Source: Arcobacter sp.
GTDB taxonomy: Bacteria > Campylobacterota > Campylobacteria > Campylobacterales > Arcobacteraceae
NCBI GenBank assembly: GCA_020048055.1
Contig: JAIFNA010000011.1
Span: forward strand, 62,001-126,000
DNA: 64,000 nt
Reading direction: 5' to 3'
Below, in pieces: positions 28,161 through 36,419 of the stretch. The translations under genes and the position numbers were made by a program. Under the pieces are notes generated by a model. That model ran no database searches. It had not been told where the DNA came from and saw only the letters and a program-made list of their open reading frames with translations. How positions within the stretch are numbered: the stretch's first letter is position 1; the number at the start of each line of letters is the position of its first letter.

Positions 28161-29062
28161 TTAAATTTGTAGTTATTTTATCTTTTGTGTTGACAAGTAT
28201 GTTTGCTAGATTGAATCCATTTGAGCCAAGTGATGGCTCAGTTGGGACAACTGAAGAGTTGAAGCCAATTCCGGTTTCAAATCTAAAAAGTGCAGATGAT
28301 GGGACTAGGACAGTAAAAATTATCACTGATGAAAAAGGAAAAAAATCTGAAAAGGTGGAAAAGGTTGAAAAGAAATCCCCACCAAAAGAGCTTAAAATAG
28401 TATCGTTTGAGAAAAAACAATCAAAAGATTTACCAATTAGACATCTTGAAAAAGAAACTAAAGAGTTAGATACTCATAAAACTGATACACATCAAACTTC
28501 ACATGGTGAAGTTAAAAAAAATGTCGCAGTTAAAAAACACATAAGTGTAAAAAAAATGCGTACAAAAAAAGTAGCCAATAAAAAACAAATTGTAAAAACT
28601 AAACATCAAAAAACTTCACAAAAAGAACAATCAAAAGTTGTAAAACATAATCCGAAGATTATCCATAAAGAGCCTAATGAAGTAGTTGTAAAAGCAGATG
28701 ATGTACATAAAAATGAAAATATGGTGCAAATCCCACCCATTGAAAATGCAACAAGATACAATGTTTTACCACTGTTAGCAATTGATTTACTTGACAAATC
28801 TCTCACTATACAAACTGGTGGAAATTATAAAATTATCAAATATTTTGAAGACCATGCAACTAAGAAATTTGTTTTTGATTTTAAAGCAAAAGTTGTTGTT
28901 TCAAATACAAAAGAGAATTTTAAATCACCTTATTTTAAATCTTACACCCTTGGAAATCATAATGAAGATGGATTTTTTAGAGTTGTAATCCCGGCAACTG
29001 AAGAGTTGTCAAACTATACAGTTGAGATAAAAAATAATATAGGGACAATCATACATCACTAA
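28157..29062 (+). CDS. Exported AMIN-domain protein
   Basis: A 301-residue exported protein with a signal peptide (FVVILSFVLTSMFA, ~4-17). A long Lys/Glu/Thr/His-rich linker (about 50-195) is followed by a C-terminal ~100-residue domain with the AMIN pattern (LLAIDLLDKSLTIQ, KFVFDFKAKVVV, FFRVVIPA). AMIN domains bind peptidoglycan and localise envelope proteins. The related protein in C. jejuni, which follows eno and the FtsB-like gene in the same order, is a glycoprotein; the basic linker here could likewise be modified, but that is inference. Confidence 0.72.
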   Translation: MIKFVVILSFVLTSMFARLNPFEPSDGSVGTTEELKPIPVSNLKSADDGTRTVKIITDEKGKKSEKVEKVEKKSPPKELKIVSFEKKQSKDLPIRHLEKETKELDTHKTDTHQTSHGEVKKNVAVKKHISVKKMRTKKVANKKQIVKTKHQKTSQKEQSKVVKHNPKIIHKEPNEVVVKADDVHKNENMVQIPPIENATRYNVLPLLAIDLLDKSLTIQTGGNYKIIKYFEDHATKKFVFDFKAKVVVSNTKENFKSPYFKSYTLGNHNEDGFFRVVIPATEELSNYTVEIKNNIGTIIHH

Positions 29063-29076
29063 ATTTCTGTTTTTAA

Positions 29077-29106
29077 ACATCACAAATTTTAGATATTTTG
29101 TGATGT
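29077..29106. terminator. Bidirectional terminator between AMIN gene and exonuclease gene
   Basis: ACATCACAAA (29077-29086) and TTTGTGATGT (29097-29106) form a perfect 10-bp stem with a 10-base loop, followed on the plus strand by CTTTTAGGTTTTT. It ends the eno operon and may also serve the convergent exonuclease gene. Confidence 0.75.
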
Positions 29107-29117
29107 CTTTTAGGTTT

Positions 29118-29858
29118 TTACCTTAGTAAACTATCGATTGTAAATCTCATATCCTCATCTAAATCTTCCATATTGTTTCTCATCCAAAGAAGATAACTAC
29201 TATCTTTTTTTGCTATCTCTTCTATGTTGGAGCCTTTATATTTCCCAAATTTGAAAGTTTTAATTAATACTGGAGTTTTTGTTAGTTCAGCGAGCTTTAC
29301 CATTGGATTTGTGTTTCCAAAATTCTCTTTTACTTTTTGAACCAATTTGCTTAAAAAAAGTTTCATTACCAAAACATCACCAATAGCATCATGTGCTTTA
29401 ATGGTAATCCCTAATTTTTTTGCTTCTTCATCTTCTGTTTTAAAAAGTTCAAGTGCATATCTTAGATATTGTAATCTATGGTATGGCATATCATTAAAAA
29501 GGTGTTTAGCGCATCTTAAGGTATCGATTAGAGTGTAATTGTTTTCGAATCCCTCTTTAATTAACATAGATAGATCAAAGTTAATATTGTGGGCGATTAG
29601 GTAATTTTCATTGTTGTTGTACTTAATTAATAAATTTGCACTTTTAGTTTCATTAAAAGTTGGTTTGTTTTTTATCATCTCTTCTGTTATGTTGTGTACT
29701 TCCATCGCTTCTAATTTAATTGGTAAAGTTGTACTGCAAAGTTCATCATTTATTTCAATTTCGTCTTTACCATGTACTACCATAAGTCCTATTTGGATAA
29801 TTTTATCCTCTTGGCTTGTCCCTGTTGTTTCAGTGTCAAATAGTATATATTTAGCCAT
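29118..29858 (-). CDS. DnaQ-like 3'-5' exonuclease, ExoX type
   Basis: A 246-residue DEDDh exonuclease: DTETTGT (Asp8, Glu10), LIAHNINFDLSML and the final motif AHDAIGDVLVMKLF with the catalytic His and Asp. The C-terminal ~45 residues (FKFGKYKGSNIEEIAKKDSSYLLWM) form the small DUF3820-type domain that follows the nuclease core in exodeoxyribonuclease X-like proteins. It probably degrades single-stranded DNA in repair or proofreading-like roles. It converges with the AMIN gene. Confidence 0.85.
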   Translation of the reverse strand: MAKYILFDTETTGTSQEDKIIQIGLMVVHGKDEIEINDELCSTTLPIKLEAMEVHNITEEMIKNKPTFNETKSANLLIKYNNNENYLIAHNINFDLSMLIKEGFENNYTLIDTLRCAKHLFNDMPYHRLQYLRYALELFKTEDEEAKKLGITIKAHDAIGDVLVMKLFLSKLVQKVKENFGNTNPMVKLAELTKTPVLIKTFKFGKYKGSNIEEIAKKDSSYLLWMRNNMEDLDEDMRFTIDSLLR

Positions 29859-29942
29859 AAAAATTTCTCTCTTTTGTTTTTTAAGTAGATTGTATATGTT
29901 GTGGATTTTTACAAATTATATGTAAGTATAAAATAATATTTC

Positions 29943-29972
29943 AAAAAAGGAAATTGCTAAGCGCAATTCCTT
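29943..29972 (-). terminator. Intrinsic terminator after fumB
   Basis: Read on the minus strand, AAGGAATTGC pairs with GCAATTTCCTT (one bulged base) and is followed directly by a run of T (29943-29948). A textbook terminator closing the mdh-fumA-fumB transcript. A second small palindrome, TTAAAGAG/CTCTTTAA (29981-30001), spans the fumB stop codon. Confidence 0.8.
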
Positions 29973-29990
29973 GTGACAAATTAAAGAGTT

Positions 29991-30551
29991 TTACTCTTTA
30001 ATTTCATATTGAGCTCTTCCAATTTGATATAAATCATCTCCAAATGTATCATTTATTACTGTTACTGGAAAATCAACAACAGTTATCTTTCTTATGGCCT
30101 CAGGACCTAGTTCTGGATATGCTATAACTTCTGAACTTGTAATTTTTTTACCAAGTAAAGCGCCAGCACCACCAGTTGCACCAAAATAAATTCCACCATA
30201 CTCTTTGCAGGCATCTTTGACACCTTGATCTCGTTTTCCTTTACCAATCATACCAAGACTACCATTTCTTAAAAGAGTGGGCGAATAGCTATCCATTCTG
30301 TAGCTTGTAGTTGGTCCAGCACTTCCAATTGGATCGCCTGGTTTTGGAGGTGTTGGTCCTACGAAATATATGATGCTACCTTTAAGATCAAATGGGAGTT
30401 CTGCTCCAGCTTCAATCAAATCAACAAGTCTTTTATGCGCTGCATCTCGTGCTGTGTAAATTGTCCCATTTAGATAGACAATATCACCAGCTTTTAGTGT
30501 TCTTGTAACTTCCTCAGTTAATGGTGTTGTTAGGTAATATGTTTTGCTCAT
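29991..30551 (-). CDS. fumB: Class I fumarate hydratase, beta subunit
   Basis: C-terminal subunit of the oxygen-sensitive 4Fe-4S fumarase, which hydrates fumarate to malate. I take ATG 30551 (186 residues, MSKTYYLTTPLTEE) because AAGGAG lies just upstream; the open frame to 30608 runs into fumA. Features are LKAGDIVYLNGTIYTARDAAHKR, YFVGPTPPKPGDPIGSAGPTTSYRMD and GATGGAGALLGKKI, as in the FumA C-terminal domain. Tartrate dehydratase subunits are similar; the mdh/idh neighbours favour fumarase. Confidence 0.92.
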   Translation of the reverse strand: MSKTYYLTTPLTEEVTRTLKAGDIVYLNGTIYTARDAAHKRLVDLIEAGAELPFDLKGSIIYFVGPTPPKPGDPIGSAGPTTSYRMDSYSPTLLRNGSLGMIGKGKRDQGVKDACKEYGGIYFGATGGAGALLGKKITSSEVIAYPELGPEAIRKITVVDFPVTVINDTFGDDLYQIGRAQYEIKE

Positions 30552-30564
30552 AGAAGTCTCCTTA

Positions 30565-31416
30565 TTAAATAACGATATGTGTATGTCTTGAGCTGTGACA
30601 TTGAACATTAACAGATACTGGCAATGAAGCTATATGACAAGGATTTGATTCTATATGAACAGCTAATGCAGTTTGTGTTCCACCCATACCCATAGCACCA
30701 ATCCCAAGTTTATTTAATTCTTCTAAGATTTTTGTTTCAAATTCTGCCATTTCTGGGTCTTCGTTTACACTTCCAAGTGTTCTAAAAAGTGCATGTTTGC
30801 TTGAAATTGCAGCTCTTTCAAACGTTCCACCAATTCCAACACCAACTGTAATTGGTGGGCATGGATTTGGTCCAGCATTTGAAATACACTCTTTTACAAA
30901 TTTAAGTACACCATCTTTTCCAGCAGCTGGTGCTAAAACGGTTGCTCGACTTACATTTTCACTCCCTCCACCTTTTGCTGCATATTCGATGTCTATTTTG
31001 TCACCAGCAACTATGTCAAAATGGATAATTGCAGGGAGGTTGTAGCCAATTTTATCCTTTAGATTTGCCCGCGAGAATGGCTCACAAGTTGAAGCCCTAA
31101 GGTAAGCATCTGTATAGCCTTGTTCCGTCCCTTTGTTTATCGCATCTTTTAAAAGCCCACCATTTATTTTTACTTCATCACCAACTTTAACAAAAAATAC
31201 CGCTAACCCTGTATCTTGGCAAAGTGGTCTTTTTTCACTTTTTGCAATATCTGCGTTGTCAAGTATTTGTTTTAATACCTCTTTTGAAACTGGTGATTTT
31301 TCATTTTCCATGGCAGTTTGTAAAGCATTATAAGCATCTTGCGGAAGATCAGTTCCACAGTGTACTATAATATCTCGAACCGCTTTTACTACTTCGTCAA
31401 ATTCTATAACTCTCAT
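30565..31416 (-). CDS. fumA: Class I fumarate hydratase, alpha subunit
   Basis: Iron-sulfur subunit of the two-part class I fumarase. At 283 residues it has the cluster cysteines in RPLCQDTG, AGPNPCPP and the C-terminal region SNPCHIASLPVSVN, plus KGGGSENVSR and GVGIGGTFERAAI typical of the family. It follows mdh by 29 bases and precedes fumB by 13 bases. Together they make the malate/fumarate steps of an oxidative or reductive TCA cycle; the direction cannot be told from these genes. Confidence 0.93.
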   Translation of the reverse strand: MRVIEFDEVVKAVRDIIVHCGTDLPQDAYNALQTAMENEKSPVSKEVLKQILDNADIAKSEKRPLCQDTGLAVFFVKVGDEVKINGGLLKDAINKGTEQGYTDAYLRASTCEPFSRANLKDKIGYNLPAIIHFDIVAGDKIDIEYAAKGGGSENVSRATVLAPAAGKDGVLKFVKECISNAGPNPCPPITVGVGIGGTFERAAISSKHALFRTLGSVNEDPEMAEFETKILEELNKLGIGAMGMGGTQTALAVHIESNPCHIASLPVSVNVQCHSSRHTHIVI

Positions 31417-31445
31417 TTTAGCGTCCTTTTATCCAAAAAATTAGA

Positions 31446-32399
31446 TTATCTTGTGTAAAAATTGTTTGTATAAAGTGCATCAACAAGCTCAACAACACTT
31501 CCAACTGATTTTGCAAATTTTCTATCTTGGTCATCATTTAGATTTGCTTCTATAACTTTTTCAGCACCAGTAGCACCAATCATAACAGGAACACCACTTA
31601 CTTTATGTTTATAACCATATTCACCTTCAAGCATAACACTGCAAGGATAAATTTGTTTTGTGTCACTAAGCACTGCTTCAGCCATTAATGAAGCAGCTTT
31701 TGCTGGTGCATAATAAGCACTCCCATCTTTTAAAAGTGCAACAATTTCTGCCCCACCTTGTTTTGTTTTCTCAACTATTTCATGTATCTCATCCCAAGAT
31801 AATAAATCAGTTAGTGGAACCCCTGCTACTGTTGAAAATCTAGGAAGTGGCACCATCTCATTTCCGTGCCCACCCATGACACTACATCTAATTTGTCCAG
31901 CACCATAACCAAGTTTTTCATACACAAAGTGAGCCATTCTAGCACTATCTAAAATTCCAGCCATACCCATAACTCTATTTCGTGGCCAACCACTTTCTTT
32001 AAGAGCTACATAAACCATTGCATCAAGTGGATTTGACACAGGGATAACGATAGCATTTGGTGAATATTTAACAATATCAGCCATAACTGTTCTCATAATT
32101 TCTGCATTTTTGATAAGTAAATCATCTCTATTCATCCCTGGAAGTCTTGGACTTCCAGCTGCTATGACAACAACATCACAATCTGTTAAATCCTCAGGTT
32201 TTTCAGCGTGTTTTACAACTGTATGTTTTCTGGCTGCTTGAACTGCTTGTGACATATCAAGCGCTAAACCTTTAGCTTTTGTAGGATTGCTACTTGATCT
32301 TAAAATAACCTCATGACATGCCCCATTCATAGCTAAAATGTATGCACAAGTTGCTCCAACATTGCCAATTCCAACTATTCCTACTCGTTTTCCTCTCAT
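31446..32399 (-). CDS. mdh: Malate dehydrogenase (LDH-like)
   Basis: NAD-dependent interconversion of malate and oxaloacetate. Residues 6-12 give the Rossmann GIVGIGNVG motif; the substrate-binding region has GSPRLPGMNRDDLL (mobile loop arginines), VIPVSNPLDAM and the catalytic histidine in CSVMGGHGNEMVPL. At 317 residues it is of the LDH-like MDH class. The arginine-rich loop favours malate over lactate. It lies between idh and fumA, so three successive TCA enzymes are encoded together. Confidence 0.92.
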   Translation of the reverse strand: MRGKRVGIVGIGNVGATCAYILAMNGACHEVILRSSSNPTKAKGLALDMSQAVQAARKHTVVKHAEKPEDLTDCDVVVIAAGSPRLPGMNRDDLLIKNAEIMRTVMADIVKYSPNAIVIPVSNPLDAMVYVALKESGWPRNRVMGMAGILDSARMAHFVYEKLGYGAGQIRCSVMGGHGNEMVPLPRFSTVAGVPLTDLLSWDEIHEIVEKTKQGGAEIVALLKDGSAYYAPAKAASLMAEAVLSDTKQIYPCSVMLEGEYGYKHKVSGVPVMIGATGAEKVIEANLNDDQDRKFAKSVGSVVELVDALYTNNFYTR

Positions 32400-32451
32400 T
32401 ATGACTCCTTTTGGTTGTTATTTTGATATTTTTGATTATATATTAAAATGA

Positions 32452-32486
32452 TTAAAGACTGAAGTTTAAATAACTTCAATCTTTAA
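32452..32486. promoter_or_regulatory. Long inverted repeat upstream of mdh
   Basis: TTAAAGAcTGAAGTT (32452-32466) and AACTTCAaTCTTTAA (32472-32486) pair over 15 positions with one mismatch around a 5-base loop, in the 169-base gap between idh and mdh. No U tract follows toward mdh, so an operator or mRNA-processing hairpin is as likely as a terminator. Confidence 0.45.
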
Positions 32487-32504
32487 GCTTTCTAATATTC
32501 TAAA

Positions 32505-32537
32505 CCAAAAAAGCTACAAGAAGTAATCAAACTTCTT
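32505..32537 (-). terminator. Intrinsic terminator after idh
   Basis: AAGAAGT (32518-32524) and ACTTCTT (32531-32537) pair around a 6-base loop; on the minus strand the stem is followed within a few bases by six T (32505-32510). It likely separates idh from mdh. Confidence 0.6.
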
Positions 32538-32568
32538 ACAACTTTTTCTACTCAACAATATCAAATGA

Positions 32569-34746
32569 TTAGATATTGTTTATTATGTTATTTAGTGTAG
32601 CAGATGGTCTCATAGCTTTTGTTGCTAACTCATCGTTCGGATGGAAGTATCCACCAATATTTTGTGGCTTACCTTCAACTGCAAGTAACTCAGTCATAAT
32701 TGTAGCTTCATTATCGATCAATGCTTGAGCTATTGGCGCAAATTTTGCAGCTAATTCAGTATTGTTCCCTTCAGCTAATGCTTTTGCCCAGTATTGTGCT
32801 ACAAAGAAATGACTTGCTTTATTGTCAGGCTCCCCAGCTTTTCTCCCTGGCTCTTTAGAATTGTCAAGATAAGCATTATTTGCAACATCAAGTGCAGTTG
32901 TAATAGCAGTAATTTTTGCATCATTGTGTTTTTGCCCTAAGAATCTTAAGGATTCAGCAAGTGCTAAAAACTCACCTAAAGAATCCCATCTTAAATGTCC
33001 TTCATTTAAAAATTGTTCAACATGTTTAGGGGCAGATCCACCAGCACCAGTTTCATATAATCCACCACCAGCTAATAATGGAACGATTGATAACATTTTT
33101 GCAGATGTTCCAAGCTCTAAAATTGGGTACATATCTGTTAAGTGGTCTCTTAAAACATTTCCAGTTACTGCAATTGTATTGAGTCCTTGTCTGCTTCTAG
33201 TGTTTGTAAATCTAGTTGCAGCTGTAATATCCATAAAACTAATATCTAAGCCAGTTGTGTCAAAGTCTTTTAAATAAGTTTTAACTTTTTTAATAACTTG
33301 TGCATCATGAGCTCTATTTTCATCTAACCAAAACACAGCAGGGATATTTTCTAATCTTGTCCTTTCAACTGTCAATCTAACCCAGTCTTTGATTGGAATA
33401 TCTTTACATCTACTCATTCTCCAAATATCACCAGCTTCACATTCAAATGACATTAAAACAGCACCATCTTCAGAAGTTACTGTTACGGTTCCAGCTTCAC
33501 TTAATTCAAATGTAGTTGGGTGTGAACCATACTCTTCAGCTTTTTGAGCCATAAGTCCTATATTTTGCATTGTTCCCATAGTTGTAACATCATATTGACC
33601 ATGTTTTACACAATCGGCTACCATCTCAGCATGGAACATCCCGTAAGTTGAATCAGGGATTACAGCTACACATTCACATGCAGCTCCTGTTCTATCCCAT
33701 TGTTTTCCACCTTCTCTTACAACGACTGGCATAGAAGCATCAATAATGATGTCGTTTGAAGCGTTGAAGTTTGTTGTCCCTTTATCAGAATCAACCATAG
33801 CTAATTTTGGAGAATCAGATTCTAAAACAGCAAGGAAATCAGCTTTAATTTCAGCTTCTTTTGGATGACCTTTGATTTTTTTCTCTAAATCAGACATACC
33901 TTGGTTTGGATTAACTTTTAATTCTTTAAATGTATCAGCATGTTTTGCAAATACATCTTCAAAAAATGCAACAAATCCATAACCAAACATAATTGGATCA
34001 CTAATTTTCATCATTGTCGCTTTTAAGTGCAATGACCATAAAACACCATTTGCTTTCGCGTCTGTGATAGTTTTTTTATAAAATGCTTTTAAAGCAGATA
34101 CAGACATAAATGTACCATCAAGAATCTCTCCATTAAGTGCGTTGATTGTTTTTAACTCTTTACCATTTAGTGCGATTGTAACTTTTTGATCTTTTGATAG
34201 TGTTACAGATTTTTCATTACCATAAAAATCACCTTTACCTTCCATATGAGCTACGTAAGATTTAGAATTTTCACTAAAAGCTCTTAATTTGTGTGGATTT
34301 TTTTTAGCGAAGTTTTTAACAGCAACAGCTGCTCTTCTATCACTATTTCCCTCTCTAAGTACTGGATTAACTGCACTTCCTAGACATACACTATATTTTG
34401 CTTGGATATCTTTTTCATCATCATTTATTGGATTTTCTGGATAACTTGGAATCTTGTAACCTTGACCTTGAAGCTCAGCAATACAATCTTTAAGTTGACC
34501 AACAGAAGCTGAAACGTTTGGAAGTTTTATGATGTTTCCATCTTCTTGTAAAACTACTTCACCTAATTTTGCTAATTCATCTTCTGCTAATCCTTGGCTC
34601 GCAAGAACTCTACCTGCTAGTGAAATATCACTTGTTACAACCTCTACATTTGCTGCTTTTGTAAACGCATTTACGATAGGTAAAAGTGAATAAGTTGCTA
34701 AAGCTGGAGCTTCGTCTATTTTTGACCAAATTATTTTTGCTGACAT
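32569..34746 (-). CDS. icd: Isocitrate dehydrogenase, monomeric NADP-dependent type
   Basis: Large single-chain IDH (725 residues) rather than the ~420-residue dimeric form. It starts with IIWSKIDEAPALATYSLLPI and ISLAGRVLA and carries the family blocks SNSDRRAA-like GNSDRRAAVAVK, ATMMKISDPIMFG, DSDKGTTNFNASNDIIIDASMP and LLAGGGLYETGAGGSAPKHV. It converts isocitrate to 2-oxoglutarate, or the reverse in a reductive TCA cycle; Campylobacterota autotrophs use such an enzyme. The start has a moderate ribosome site (AAAGGAAA). A terminator lies downstream. Confidence 0.95.
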   Translation of the reverse strand: MSAKIIWSKIDEAPALATYSLLPIVNAFTKAANVEVVTSDISLAGRVLASQGLAEDELAKLGEVVLQEDGNIIKLPNVSASVGQLKDCIAELQGQGYKIPSYPENPINDDEKDIQAKYSVCLGSAVNPVLREGNSDRRAAVAVKNFAKKNPHKLRAFSENSKSYVAHMEGKGDFYGNEKSVTLSKDQKVTIALNGKELKTINALNGEILDGTFMSVSALKAFYKKTITDAKANGVLWSLHLKATMMKISDPIMFGYGFVAFFEDVFAKHADTFKELKVNPNQGMSDLEKKIKGHPKEAEIKADFLAVLESDSPKLAMVDSDKGTTNFNASNDIIIDASMPVVVREGGKQWDRTGAACECVAVIPDSTYGMFHAEMVADCVKHGQYDVTTMGTMQNIGLMAQKAEEYGSHPTTFELSEAGTVTVTSEDGAVLMSFECEAGDIWRMSRCKDIPIKDWVRLTVERTRLENIPAVFWLDENRAHDAQVIKKVKTYLKDFDTTGLDISFMDITAATRFTNTRSRQGLNTIAVTGNVLRDHLTDMYPILELGTSAKMLSIVPLLAGGGLYETGAGGSAPKHVEQFLNEGHLRWDSLGEFLALAESLRFLGQKHNDAKITAITTALDVANNAYLDNSKEPGRKAGEPDNKASHFFVAQYWAKALAEGNNTELAAKFAPIAQALIDNEATIMTELLAVEGKPQNIGGYFHPNDELATKAMRPSATLNNIINNI

Positions 34747-34910
34747 TGATTTGTTTCCTTTTGTTATGATTTATTGTGAAAACATTCTAGCATTAAAAAG
34801 TTTTGTAAGATTATTTTTGTTTCTAATTTTTGTAATATTTTGGGTTTAATGTTTCTTTTTGATACATTAAAGAAAATATTAAAATTTATGCTACTTTTTT
34901 ACACATAGTC

Positions 34911-36419
34911 CTATTGTACGCTCTTCCATATCTCTTTTGGGCTTTTCTCTTTAGGTGTTTGTTCTTTTTTTGTTTCTTTGTGTAACTTATTGCTCTCTTT
35001 TGTTGATTTTTCTATATTGTTATTTTTTTCTTTATTTTTAGGTTTCTCTTTTGTAGCTTGCTTCTCTTTTGTAGGTTTTGATTTTTCCTCTTTTTTAATC
35101 TCTGGTTTCGTTTTTTCATCTTTTGAAGTATGTTGTTTTTGGATTTTCTCTGCTGTTTTATCAACTCTTTTTGTTGTCTCTTTTGAGCTTTTGTTGCTAT
35201 TTTCTTGATGTTTGTTTTGTGTTTTATTTGTTTGTTTTTTTGTATCTTTTTGTTCAGATTTTGTATTGTTATTTGGAGTTTCTTTTTTGGCTTCAGCTTT
35301 TGTTTCTTTTTTAACTTGAATGATAGGAGGTGTAGGTTTTTGAATCTCCTTACTTACCTCTGATTTCTCTTGTTTGATTTCTCTGATACTAGTTGTTTCT
35401 ACTTTTTTTTTTACTTCAATAACATTTTCGATGTTTGCTTTGTGGTTTTCAAAATCTTTGGCAAAAGAGTGCCCACTTCCATCGGCTTTTTTCATAAAAA
35501 ATAGGTAACTAGATTTTGCAGGGAAGAGTGCAGCCTTGATTGCTTCAAATTCAACAGCACAAACAGGATCACTAGGTATTCCTGAAAATTTGTAAGTATT
35601 GTATGTGCTTTCATCATTTGCAATCATAGTTGGCGTTACTTTTTGATGTGAATAGGGACCGTAATTTAAAGTTCCATCCATTTGAAGCCTCATTTTTTTA
35701 CACAACCTGTTATAAACAACACTTGAAACTTGCATCATCTCCTCTTTTGAGCCAGATTCTTTTTGGATAACTGAAGCGATAGTTATATACTTGTACCATT
35801 CTTCTTTGACATATTTTCCTAAAATTTTCATGCTATATTTTTTATATTCATCATCTGTGTATTGAAAAAGATAGGTTATTAAATCTTTTGGATTCATACC
35901 GACTGGAAGGTTGTATGTTTGAGAGATGATGTTACCATCTTTTTTGTATGCCAATTTATAATATTCTTGAAATAGCTCCTCTTTTGGTAGTTTTAATTTT
36001 GTTGCTAATTCATTTAAGAAGAAATAGTAAGTTTCCCCAGGAATTAGTACAACTTTTGCAAGAGCCGCTTTTGAAGTTGTAAGTTTGTATAAAAAATCAA
36101 GTTTTGAGATTTTTGTTGTTTCGTTTTTCATCTCCATATCGATCCAGCCACTTTGAGTGTAGCCGATAAAAAACAAAGAAATTCTGTCAATCAAATTAAG
36201 GCTATATCCATTTTCATTTAGGTAAGATATAGCATTTGATGTTGAGCCTTTTGGGATAAAAACAACCCTCTTGGATTCGATAGGTAGGGTTAAATAAAAT
36301 AGCATGGTAACAAAAAGTACAAGAATAGCATCGATAATATTTAGAGCAATAATCTTTCTGCTGGAATTTTTAATATTTTCAATAGTTGTATTTATAGTTG
36401 TTTTAATGTATGGTATCAA
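34911..36419 (-). CDS. mltG: Endolytic murein transglycosylase MltG with long charged tail
   Basis: Cuts nascent peptidoglycan strands. An N-terminal membrane helix (IIALNIIDAILVLFVTMLFYLTL, ~23-45) is followed by the MltG/YceG domain: VFIPKGSTSNAISYL, the catalytic glutamate in IASVIQKESG (Glu221), VVYNRL (235-239) and MDGTLNYGPYS. From about residue 338 to 502 there is a Lys/Glu/Thr/Pro/Gln-rich tail of low complexity that MltG normally lacks. The start is TTG 36419, the only start codon before the helix. The first ~116 bases overlap the start of the AsmA-like gene on the other strand. Confidence 0.85.
   Translation of the reverse strand: MIPYIKTTINTTIENIKNSSRKIIALNIIDAILVLFVTMLFYLTLPIESKRVVFIPKGSTSNAISYLNENGYSLNLIDRISLFFIGYTQSGWIDMEMKNETTKISKLDFLYKLTTSKAALAKVVLIPGETYYFFLNELATKLKLPKEELFQEYYKLAYKKDGNIISQTYNLPVGMNPKDLITYLFQYTDDEYKKYSMKILGKYVKEEWYKYITIASVIQKESGSKEEMMQVSSVVYNRLCKKMRLQMDGTLNYGPYSHQKVTPTMIANDESTYNTYKFSGIPSDPVCAVEFEAIKAALFPAKSSYLFFMKKADGSGHSFAKDFENHKANIENVIEVKKKVETTSIREIKQEKSEVSKEIQKPTPPIIQVKKETKAEAKKETPNNNTKSEQKDTKKQTNKTQNKHQENSNKSSKETTKRVDKTAEKIQKQHTSKDEKTKPEIKKEEKSKPTKEKQATKEKPKNKEKNNNIEKSTKESNKLHKETKKEQTPKEKSPKEIWKSVQ

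Noticed and set aside
34978-35314. Two plus-strand ORFs opposite the mltG tail
   Set aside because: Their Phe/Leu/Ser-rich sequence is the antisense of the Lys/Glu-rich tail codons; no ribosome site.
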